Below the pieces are notes generated by a model that saw only the letters and a list, made by a program, of their open reading frames with translations, had not been told where the DNA came from and ran no database searches. 5,506 bases of DNA from Phycisphaerae bacterium (GTDB lineage: Bacteria > Planctomycetota > Phycisphaerae > UBA1845), in the NCBI GenBank assembly GCA_028277545.1, contig JANQGB010001043.1, forward strand, positions 1-5,506, read 5' to 3'. A program made the translations under genes and the position numbers. This document shows, one piece after another, positions 1 through 4,844 of this stretch (the stretch's first letter is position 1; each line of letters begins with the position of its first letter).

Positions 1-1
1 G

Positions 2-760
2 GTGATTGGCGCACTGGCGGTCGGCGTCACGCTGGTGGCCCTGCTGCTTGCCGCCGGGCTCGAGTCCGGAGGCTCGTCCTCCTTCCTGTCCGGCGCCTGG
101 AGAGGTCTGCTGCCTCCCGCTCTCATCTTTCTCGCGATCATGGTCAACGCCTGCGTGTCGCGCGAATCAGACCAGCAGATAATGGAGGTGATCGAAGCGG
201 AGCGTTCGTCTGCCCGGCGTGTGGCGATGGGCGAGCTTGCCATCCTGCTGCCGGCCATAGTTCTGGGCGGGGCTGCCGTCTGGATTCATAGCTCCAGTCC
301 TGCCGTGGCCGACTGGTGGGCCAGCGCCCTCGGCTGGGCGCCGACCAGTGGCGAATGGCGACCGGTGTGTGGCTTAGCCACGGCTGCGGCGGGCTACGTG
401 ATCGGCGGCGGGATCGGCTGGGCCGTGCGCATCGTGTTTACCCTGGCCTTCGGCAAAGAGGCTTTTGGCCTCGGTGACATTCACATGATGGCGGCCGCCG
501 GGTGTGTCGCCGGCTGGCCCATCGTCCTGCTCGGCTTCATTGTCACGGTCTTTGTGGCCATGGCGGCCTGGCTGCTTAGCCTGCCTTTCAAGCGCACTCG
601 GGCCATCCCGTTAGTGCCCTGGCTCGCCCTGGGCTATCTCATCGTGGTGGTGCACTACGAGCGCATCTTGGACTTCGCACCGATCAGCAATGCGCTAGAT
701 GTATTTCACATGTTATTTGTCAGTAACTCACAACCCGGCCTACTCGGGGGTGCCTTATGA
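2..760 (+). CDS. Type IV prepilin peptidase (A24 family), C-terminal part, 5' end off the window
   Basis: This is an integral inner-membrane aspartic peptidase of the type that cleaves (and usually N-methylates) type IV pilin and type II secretion pseudopilin precursors. The family's second catalytic motif is clear: GKEAFGLGD at residues 151-159 with catalytic Asp159, followed by an Ala-rich helix (HMMAAAG). The conserved IP-x-x-P-x-LALG segment follows at 202-211. Hydrophobic stretches lie near 3-20, 38-50, 78-95, 123-150, 165-193 and 203-219. The first catalytic motif (D...IPD) is not visible. The frame opens at the second base of the window, so the GTG there is probably an internal Val and the first Asp lies upstream. 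Residues 51-75 are a charged cytoplasmic insertion not found in short proteobacterial PilD proteins. I recall such an insertion from planctomycete homologues. The stop overlaps the next gene by 4 bp, which implies translational coupling. The family call is firm; the exact substrate is unknown. Confidence 0.85.
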   Translation: MIGALAVGVTLVALLLAAGLESGGSSSFLSGAWRGLLPPALIFLAIMVNACVSRESDQQIMEVIEAERSSARRVAMGELAILLPAIVLGGAAVWIHSSSPAVADWWASALGWAPTSGEWRPVCGLATAAAGYVIGGGIGWAVRIVFTLAFGKEAFGLGDIHMMAAAGCVAGWPIVLLGFIVTVFVAMAAWLLSLPFKRTRAIPLVPWLALGYLIVVVHYERILDFAPISNALDVFHMLFVSNSQPGLLGGAL

Positions 761-1137
761 GCCTTGCGTTCAAGCGAATCAAGCTTTATACTAAGCTAGT
801 ACTCATCCTGATCGTGGCGCTGGCGATTGGGATGGTGCTGATCAAGAACCGCGATAACACCGTCAAGATATGGTTCTTCTGGGTTGTCGATCCTCAACAG
901 CCGATCAATGTGGTTTGGCTGTTACTGTGTGCCGCGGTTGCTTCGGTGGTCTCCTGGTGGGTGTTACTAAAGGCTCTTACCCTCGTTAAGGATATGAGAG
1001 AACTGCACCGGCAGGAGCAGCAGCGCGAAATAGCCAAGGCCCAGGAAGACAGGGCCAAAGAACTGCAGGAACAGGAACGGCGTATCGACCAGAAGATCAG
1101 CAAGGTCATCGGCAGCGAAGCCGAGCCGACTGAATAG
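757..1137 (+). CDS. LapA-like (DUF1049-type) small membrane protein with C-terminal coiled coil
   Basis: The protein has 126 residues. A short basic N-terminus precedes a first membrane helix (about 12-29). A loop of about 20 residues (KNRDNTVKIWFFW) and a second helix (about 51-72) follow. Residues 77-117 are a highly charged Glu/Gln/Arg/Lys-rich segment predicted to form a coiled coil. This layout, and the N-x-x-V-x-I-x-F-F pattern between the helices, match the lipopolysaccharide-assembly protein A (LapA) domain. In proteobacteria that protein acts at the inner membrane in envelope biogenesis. The resemblance is structural rather than through unique residues, so function is not assured. 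The ATG overlaps the upstream stop as ATGA, and a G-run at 746-750 can serve as a weak ribosome-binding site. It is most likely expressed together with the prepilin peptidase. Confidence 0.7.
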   Translation: MSLAFKRIKLYTKLVLILIVALAIGMVLIKNRDNTVKIWFFWVVDPQQPINVVWLLLCAAVASVVSWWVLLKALTLVKDMRELHRQEQQREIAKAQEDRAKELQEQERRIDQKISKVIGSEAEPTE

Positions 1138-1170
1138 AGATCGTAATCGACTGAGAACCGGAGGTCTCCG

Positions 1171-1185
1171 CACCGCGGCGCGGTG
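1171..1185 (+). other. Small GC-rich hairpin in the gap before the lipoprotein gene
   Basis: CACCGC (1171-1176) and GCGGTG (1180-1185) pair perfectly around a 3-nt loop. A second mini-hairpin, GTGT-GTA-ACAC (1185-1195), follows directly and abuts the ribosome binding site. There is no T-run, so it is not a terminator. It could influence translation or mRNA stability, but that is speculation. Confidence 0.35.
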
Positions 1186-1194
1186 TGTGTAACA

Positions 1195-1200
1195 CGGAGG
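1195..1200 (+). promoter_or_regulatory. Ribosome binding site deciding the OmpA-like lipoprotein start
   Basis: CGGAGG lies 8 nt before the ATG at 1209. It selects that ATG over an in-frame GTG at 1185, which has no suitably spaced site. The ATG start also gives a textbook lipoprotein signal peptide. Confidence 0.75.
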
Positions 1201-1208
1201 TTAGACTA

Positions 1209-1901
1209 ATGACTCGTTGCGCTCCCACCCTGACTATGGCTCTGGTCGTCGCCAGCCTGTTGGCCGTCACCGGCTGCGGCGAAAACCCCCAGGAAAGAAT
1301 AGCCCTGCTCGAGCAGGACAACCAACGGCTCATCGACGAGTTGGGTATGGCCAGGACGGACGCCGACGCCGCGCGCCGCGACCTGGCCTTGTGCGAGCAG
1401 GACCAGTTGACCTGTCGGCGTGACGCCGAGGATCTGCGAGCCCAGCTGGCTGCCCTCGCCGCTCGGGAGCCCGAGCCGCTGGCCGAGGTGCCTGAAGGCT
1501 GGACGCCGGTGCCCGGCGGCGCGATGATCGCCATAGAGGGAGAGGTGCTCTTCCGCTCCGGCAAGACCACGCTGCGGCCGGAGGCGCGCCGAGCGCTGGA
1601 CGCCGTGGCCCGCACGGTCAACAGCGAGTACGTCACCCAGGACGTCCTGGTCTATGGGCACACTGACAACGTTCCGATCAAAAAGAGCGGCTGGAAGGAC
1701 AACCTCGAGTTGTCCGCCCAGCGGGCCCTGGCGGTAGTTCGTTACCTGGAGAGTCGCGGTGTCGCTCCCAGCCGGCTGGTTGCCGCCGGGTGCGGCGAGC
1801 ATCGCCCCATCGGCCCGAATTCCTCGGCCGAAGCCCAGGCCAAGAATCGCCGCGTCGAAGTCTATGCCCTCGACGCCGTAGTCCAGAGCGCCGGCCGGTA
1901 A
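1209..1901 (+). CDS. OmpA/MotB-domain lipoprotein (peptidoglycan-binding, Pal/OmpA C-terminal type)
   Basis: The protein has 230 residues from the ATG at 1209. Residues 1-22 form a signal peptide (hydrophobic 10-20) ending in the lipobox V-T-G-C, so Cys23 should be lipidated and anchor the protein in a membrane. Residues 30-85 are Glu/Gln/Arg/Leu-rich and look like a coiled-coil spacer. The OmpA-like domain spans about 104-220: a first strand ending in EVLFRSGKTTL, then GHTDN at 150-154, NLELSAQRA at 165-173, the LVAAGCGE strand and turn, and NRRVEV at 213-218. The Asp of GHTD and the Arg of NRRVE are the residues that hold diaminopimelate in known OmpA-like domains, so noncovalent peptidoglycan binding is expected. 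It follows the LapA-like gene by 71 bp and precedes a strong terminator, which suggests the last gene of an envelope transcription unit. It could be called Pal-like, but no tol genes are visible. Confidence 0.88.
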   Translation: MTRCAPTLTMALVVASLLAVTGCGENPQERIALLEQDNQRLIDELGMARTDADAARRDLALCEQDQLTCRRDAEDLRAQLAALAAREPEPLAEVPEGWTPVPGGAMIAIEGEVLFRSGKTTLRPEARRALDAVARTVNSEYVTQDVLVYGHTDNVPIKKSGWKDNLELSAQRALAVVRYLESRGVAPSRLVAAGCGEHRPIGPNSSAEAQAKNRRVEVYALDAVVQSAGR

Positions 1902-1941
1902 ACCAGGGCGGGACACGTTCTAAATAGCACCGGCCCGCATG

Positions 1942-1957
1942 GCACTCCGCGGAGTGC
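1942..1957. repeat. Perfect 16-bp palindrome GCACTCCGCGGAGTGC flanked by direct CACCGGCC repeats
   Basis: The two 8-base halves are exact reverse complements with no spacer, typical of a site for a symmetric dimeric DNA-binding protein. Identical octamers CACCGGCC lie at 1928-1935 and 1970-1977, 42 bp apart, one on each side. It sits 40 bp after the lipoprotein stop and 45 bp before the terminator. No binding protein is known, and chance in GC-rich DNA is possible. Confidence 0.4.
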
Positions 1958-2002
1958 GCGGCGCCGAGCCACCGGCCACCTCCGGAGCGGCGTGCAGAAA
2001 CA

Positions 2003-2031
2003 CCCCGGCCTTCACGGGCCGGGGCTTTTTT
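2003..2031 (+). terminator. Strong rho-independent terminator after the envelope gene cluster
   Basis: CCCCGGCC (2003-2010) pairs perfectly with GGCCGGGG (2017-2024) around a 6-nt loop (TTCACG). One C and then six T residues (2026-2031) follow. This is the classic intrinsic terminator layout, oriented to end transcription coming from the OmpA-like lipoprotein gene. Confidence 0.9.
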
Positions 2032-2091
2032 GCGCCTGCCGGGCAGCCGGACGAGTCTGGCGGCGCGCATTCCCGCATTCAGCGTGCGTAC

Positions 2092-2107
2092 TGGCACGGA
2101 TATTGTT
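2092..2107 (+). promoter_or_regulatory. Candidate sigma-54 (-24/-12) promoter for the dehydrogenase gene
   Basis: TGGCACG (2092-2098), a 4-nt gap and TTGTT (2103-2107) match the RpoN consensus TGGCACG-N4-TTGCW. The only mismatch is T for the C of the -12 GC. Spacing is exact and the orientation points at the dehydrogenase. Transcription would start near 2118, leaving a leader of about 100 nt. No enhancer-binding protein or rpoN gene is in view, so this remains a motif match only. Confidence 0.4.
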
Positions 2108-2132
2108 AGACTGCCGCGTCAGACTCAGAGCA

Positions 2133-2186
2133 GGCCTCGCGCGGGGTGAGGCCAACGGTCCGAAGCGGTAACCTGTGTTTCGACAG
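2133..2186 (+). other. Structured segment of the dehydrogenase 5' leader
   Basis: GGCCTC (2133-2138) pairs with GAGGCC (2148-2153) around a 9-nt loop. CTGT (2173-2176) pairs with ACAG (2183-2186) around GTTTCG. A motif beginning GCGGGGT and continuing through CCA and CGG appears in the first loop and again near 2194, just before the ribosome binding site. I do not recognise a known riboswitch class, and ordinary GC-rich folding may be all there is. Confidence 0.25.
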
Positions 2187-2218
2187 CCCTTTGCGGGGTA
2201 AACCACGGAGCAGCGACA

Positions 2219-3334
2219 ATGGCGCAGTACAAGATCGGCTGGATGCCTGGGGACGGTGTGGGAAAGGACGTAATGGAGGCCGCACGGTTGGTGCTCGACG
2301 CCCTGAAGTTGGACGCCGAGTATCCGGCCGCTGACATAGGCTGGGAGTTCTGGTGCCGAGAGGGGAACCCCCTCCCGGAGCGGACGCTCGAATGTCTGCG
2401 GCAGACCGATTGCGCCCTGTTCGGCGCCATCACCTCCAAGCCGGTGGCGGAGGCCGCCAAGGAGCTGGACCCTTCTCTACAGGACAAGGGTCTGACCTAC
2501 TTCTCACCGATCGTCAGACTGCGGCAGGAATTTAACCTGCACACCAACATGCGGCCTTGTAAGGCCTACCCCGGCAATCCGCTCAACTACAAGGATGGCA
2601 TCGACCTGGTCGTCTTCCGGGAGAACACCGAGGGGCTCTACGCCGGCGTCGAGTTCCACCCGGTGCCGGAGAGCATCTTCAAGGCCCTTAGCATCAACCC
2701 CAAGATGAAACGCTTTGGCAAGCACGCGCTGGAAGACCTGGCCATGTCCACGAGGATCATGTCGCGGGCCGGCTGCCGGAGCATCGTCACGCAGGCCTTC
2801 GAGTTCGCCAAGAAGTTCAACCGCAAGAGCGTCACGCTGGTCGAGAAGCCCAATGTGCTGCGCGAGACCGGCGGGCTGATGACGCGGACGGCCCGCGAGG
2901 TGGCCAAGAATTACCCCGACATCCCGCTGTGGGAGACCAACATCGACGCCCAATGCATGTGGCTGCTGAAAAACCCGTTCGACTACGACGTGCTGGTGGC
3001 AGAGAACATGTTCGGTGACATCATCTCTGACCTGGCCGCCGGTATGGTTGGCGGGCTTGGTTTCGCCAGTGCTGCCAATATCGGCGATAAGTACGCGGTG
3101 TTTGAGCCCACCCACGGCTCGGCCCCCAAGTACGACGGCCAGTACAAGGTCAACCCCTGCGCCATGCTGCTGACTGCCAAGCTGATGCTCGACTGGCTTG
3201 GCGAAACCGACTCCGGCCGACGCCTGGAAGCCGCGGTCGCTGCCGTGGTTGCCGAGCGCAAGGTGGGCACCTACGACGTGGGTCTCAACAACACCACGCT
3301 GGAGGTAGCCGAGGAAGTGGCCCGTAAGCTGTAG
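2219..3334 (+). CDS. Isocitrate/isopropylmalate dehydrogenase family enzyme, probably NADP-dependent (isocitrate dehydrogenase-like)
   Basis: This is a complete 371-residue cytoplasmic beta-decarboxylating dehydrogenase, oxidising a 2-hydroxy acid such as isocitrate to the 2-oxo acid plus CO2. It contains the N-terminal GDGVGKDV (11-18), FGAITS (68-73), LRQ (101-103) and MRP (111-113). FRENTEGLYAG (133-143) carries Arg134 and catalytic Tyr141. Lys210 and Asp243 follow, then the metal-binding signature NMFGDIISD (263-271, Asp267 and Asp271), and finally EPTHGSAPKY (296-305). Lys304, Tyr305 and Val311 occupy the positions of Lys344, Tyr345 and Val351 of E. coli isocitrate dehydrogenase, which favour NADP. 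NAD enzymes of the family usually have Asp-Ile in place of Lys-Tyr. In the substrate loop Ser96 and Arg102 are kept, but Ile98 replaces the Asn seen in E. coli, so homoisocitrate or a related acid cannot be excluded. GGAG at 2207-2210 lies 8 nt before the ATG. No leu or lys genes are adjacent; it appears monocistronic. Confidence 0.9.
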   Translation: MAQYKIGWMPGDGVGKDVMEAARLVLDALKLDAEYPAADIGWEFWCREGNPLPERTLECLRQTDCALFGAITSKPVAEAAKELDPSLQDKGLTYFSPIVRLRQEFNLHTNMRPCKAYPGNPLNYKDGIDLVVFRENTEGLYAGVEFHPVPESIFKALSINPKMKRFGKHALEDLAMSTRIMSRAGCRSIVTQAFEFAKKFNRKSVTLVEKPNVLRETGGLMTRTAREVAKNYPDIPLWETNIDAQCMWLLKNPFDYDVLVAENMFGDIISDLAAGMVGGLGFASAANIGDKYAVFEPTHGSAPKYDGQYKVNPCAMLLTAKLMLDWLGETDSGRRLEAAVAAVVAERKVGTYDVGLNNTTLEVAEEVARKL

Positions 3335-3365
3335 GGGCAGTTCCACGCAATGTGCCAGTGATTCG

Positions 3366-3409
3366 AGCCCGGCCAGGGGCCAATCAGTCCCTGTGCCGGG
3401 CTTGCTCTT
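3366..3409 (+). terminator. Probable intrinsic terminator of the dehydrogenase gene
   Basis: AGCCCGGC-CAGGG (3366-3378) pairs with CCCTG (3389-3393) and, after a single bulged T, GCCGGGCT (3395-3402). This gives a 13-bp stem with a 10-nt loop. The tail TTGCTCTT is T-rich but broken. Its position 32 bp after the stop supports a terminator. Confidence 0.7.
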
Positions 3410-3515
3410 GCGCCCGACAGGCCACCTCGTGTCCTCTCGAAACGCCGTCGCCAAGGGAGGCAGACTTCTTCCTGTCTCGGGCGGGCGTCTCCGTATATGG
3501 TACTTTCACCTGCGG

Positions 3516-3537
3516 GCCGGAGGCTGGCGCCTCCGGC
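3516..3537. repeat. Perfect hairpin with 9-bp arms upstream of the small lipoprotein gene
   Basis: GCCGGAGGC (3516-3524) and GCCTCCGGC (3529-3537) are exact reverse complements around TGGC. No T-run follows (CTGCTAGATTG), so it is not an ordinary terminator. It lies 38 bp before the next ATG, inside the probable 5' leader. It may be a protein-binding site, an mRNA structure, or one copy of a dispersed intergenic palindrome. Confidence 0.5.
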
Positions 3538-3562
3538 TGCTAGATTGCGGGCGAAGGATTGC

Positions 3563-3568
3563 AAGGAG
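3563..3568 (+). promoter_or_regulatory. Ribosome binding site deciding the small lipoprotein start
   Basis: AAGGAG lies 7 nt before the ATG at 3576. The frame stays open upstream to 3393, but only this ATG has a good site and gives a signal peptide at the N-terminus. Confidence 0.8.
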
Positions 3569-3575
3569 ACATCGA

Positions 3576-4025
3576 ATGAAACACATCGCGACAATTACCT
3601 GCGGCTCTGCACTGGTTTTGGCTGCTGCCTGCTGGCTGCCCGCTTGCGTGCAGACTTCCGGGGGAGGTGGAAACAGTGAGTTCGACGGCGGAGACTGCAC
3701 TTACGCCGAGACCCCCGGCGTGGCCACGATTGTCTCGGTGGAAGACGCCGCCGCCGGCGGCAACAACTGTGCCAACGACCCTGTGAGAGTGGTCTTCGAT
3801 TTCACGCCCGACGATCCGGAGGCCTCCCAGCCGAGCGACACTGGTGTGAGCATAGGCGTGGCCGACGGGAAGAACCCGCCCCGCGAATGGGTCACTGACG
3901 AGGGATTTACCGTCGGGTCGCAGCACCGCTGTTTGCGCGAGGACATCACGTCCGGCACCTGTACGCCAGTGATCTACTTCTTCCCGGATAACGATTTCGA
4001 CGCCGGTGCAGCCGCCTGCGAGTAG
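3576..4025 (+). CDS. Small secreted lipoprotein of unknown function
   Basis: The protein has 149 residues, and I do not recognise its family. Residues 1-23 look like a lipoprotein signal peptide: Lys2, then a hydrophobic core at about 10-18. The best lipobox is L-P-A-C with lipidated Cys24 (A-A-A-C ending at Cys19 is an alternative). A Gly/Ser-rich linker (28-39) follows. The mature part is acidic and carries Cys41, Cys65, Cys119, Cys129 and Cys148. These could form disulfides outside the cytoplasm; with five, one would stay unpaired. Patterns such as GVATIVSVEDA (48-58), VRVVFDFTPDDP (70-81) and CTPVIYFFPDNDFD (129-142) suggest a small beta-rich domain. It has a strong ribosome binding site. 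The dehydrogenase terminator upstream and the 95-bp gap downstream suggest it is transcribed separately. That it is a real gene rests on the ribosome binding site, the signal peptide and the clean frame. Confidence 0.75.
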   Translation: MKHIATITCGSALVLAAACWLPACVQTSGGGGNSEFDGGDCTYAETPGVATIVSVEDAAAGGNNCANDPVRVVFDFTPDDPEASQPSDTGVSIGVADGKNPPREWVTDEGFTVGSQHRCLREDITSGTCTPVIYFFPDNDFDAGAAACE

Positions 4026-4060
4026 AGGCGGCACAGTGCGCCTTATCTGAGAGGTCCGAT

Positions 4061-4094
4061 TCCGCCGGATGCGCCAGGCGCCCCGGACGGCGGA
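4061..4094. other. GC-rich inverted repeat between the small lipoprotein and endonuclease V genes
   Basis: TCCGCCG (4061-4067) pairs with CGGCGGA (4088-4094), enclosing a further GC-rich self-complementary core (GCG...CGC at 4071-4081). There is no T-run, so if it ends transcription it is not a standard intrinsic terminator. Confidence 0.35.
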
Positions 4095-4120
4095 GTTGCC
4101 CGGCCGTAGTCGGTAGGTCC

Positions 4121-4807
4121 ATGAAGCTGCCGAAGCTGCTACACCGGTGGACCGTTTCACCGAAGCGGGCCATCTCACTTCAGCGGGAGTTGGCCGTTCG
4201 AGTGGTGCGGAGAGGCTCGCTCGACCGAGTCCGTCTGGTGGCCGGCGCCGATATGGCTTTCACCAGCGATCTGAATCGCTGCGTAGCGGGAGTAGTGGTT
4301 TGGGACATCGAACGCGGTGCCCCTGTCGAACAACAGATCGCTGTTCGCCCCCTGAAGTTCCCCTACGTCCCCGGTCTCTTGTCGTTTCGCGAAGCGCCGG
4401 CCGTGCTGGCGGCCATTCGCAAGTTGCGCCTGGAACCGGATGCGTTCATGTTTGACGGTCACGGCCTGGCGCACCCCCGCCGCTTCGGGCTGGCCTGCCA
4501 CGTTGGCGTGCTGATCGATCGGCCCAGCGTGGGTTGCGCCAAGAGCCGGCTGCTGGGGCAACACGAAGAGCCGGTCCCCCACCGCGGCGCGACCAGTCCG
4601 CTGGCAGACGGGCGAGAGCGGATTGGCACCGTGCTGCGCACCCGCGACCGAGTAAAGTGCGTCTACGTCAGCGTGGGGCACCGCACTACGCTGGAATCGG
4701 CGGTCAGGCTGGTGTTACGCTGCGGTGGTGGCTTCCGCCTGCCAGAACCGACCAGGCTGGCCGACAGACTGGTGGCCCGGGCCAGGCACGATCTCGCCGG
4801 CGGGTAG
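4121..4807 (+). CDS. nfi: Endonuclease V (deoxyinosine 3'-endonuclease)
   Basis: This DNA repair enzyme cuts the second phosphodiester bond 3' of deoxyinosine and other deaminated bases, using Mg2+. At 228 residues it is the normal size for the family. All hallmark elements are present: GADMAF (42-47) with metal-binding Asp44; the PYVPG strand-separating wedge (81-85, Tyr82); LLSFRE with catalytic Glu91; FDGHGLAHPRRFG (111-123) with Asp112 and His116; GCAKSRL with Lys141; and SVGH (184-187) followed by the C-terminal RLPEPTRLAD (206-215). These correspond to Asp43, Tyr80, Glu89, Asp110 and Lys139 of the Thermotoga enzyme. The ribosome binding site is weak (TAGGT, 4114-4118). Among in-frame starts only this ATG keeps the usual N-terminal length. 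The gene converges on the SAM hydrolase gene 37 bp away. Nothing suggests inactivation. Confidence 0.95.
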   Translation: MKLPKLLHRWTVSPKRAISLQRELAVRVVRRGSLDRVRLVAGADMAFTSDLNRCVAGVVVWDIERGAPVEQQIAVRPLKFPYVPGLLSFREAPAVLAAIRKLRLEPDAFMFDGHGLAHPRRFGLACHVGVLIDRPSVGCAKSRLLGQHEEPVPHRGATSPLADGRERIGTVLRTRDRVKCVYVSVGHRTTLESAVRLVLRCGGGFRLPEPTRLADRLVARARHDLAGG

Positions 4808-4844
4808 CGCCGCTCGCCAGGAGGCGGCCTCAGCGACAGCGGCA

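Larger units (their letters stand above)
1902..2218. other. Intergenic region of 317 bp: palindrome, terminator, candidate promoter and leader
   Basis: No gene is supported here. From left to right it holds a 16-bp palindrome between two CACCGGCC copies (1928-1977), an intrinsic terminator (2003-2031), an otherwise plain stretch (2032-2091), a sigma-54-like promoter (2092-2107) and a leader with short stems (about 2118-2218) before the dehydrogenase start. Confidence 0.7.

Noticed and set aside
1206..1916. Open frame of 236 codons on the - strand opposite the OmpA-like lipoprotein
   Set aside because: It is a mirror frame of a gene with clear lipobox and OmpA motifs; its translation is Gly/Ala/Arg-rich and shows no recognisable domain.
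2504..3454. Long open frame of 316 codons on the - strand opposite the dehydrogenase
   Set aside because: It is antisense to a fully conserved enzyme, its composition is that of a reverse frame of GC-rich coding DNA, and no domain or ribosome binding site supports it.
3494..3501. TATATGGT as a -10 element for the small lipoprotein gene
   Set aside because: No acceptable -35 hexamer lies 16-18 nt upstream, so the match is too weak to report as a promoter.
3393..3575. Upstream extension of the small lipoprotein frame to 3393
   Set aside because: It would start inside the dehydrogenase terminator hairpin and bury the signal peptide at residue 62. The ATG at 3576 has the ribosome binding site.
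3540..4178. Open frame of 212 codons on the - strand across the small lipoprotein gene
   Set aside because: It could compete with the unrecognised lipoprotein gene, but it lacks a ribosome binding site, signal or domain. The + strand frame has both a strong ribosome binding site and a signal peptide.
4809..4828. Hairpin GCCGC/GCGGC between the convergent genes as a bidirectional terminator
   Set aside because: The stem is only 5 bp with a 10-nt loop and has no T-run on either strand.
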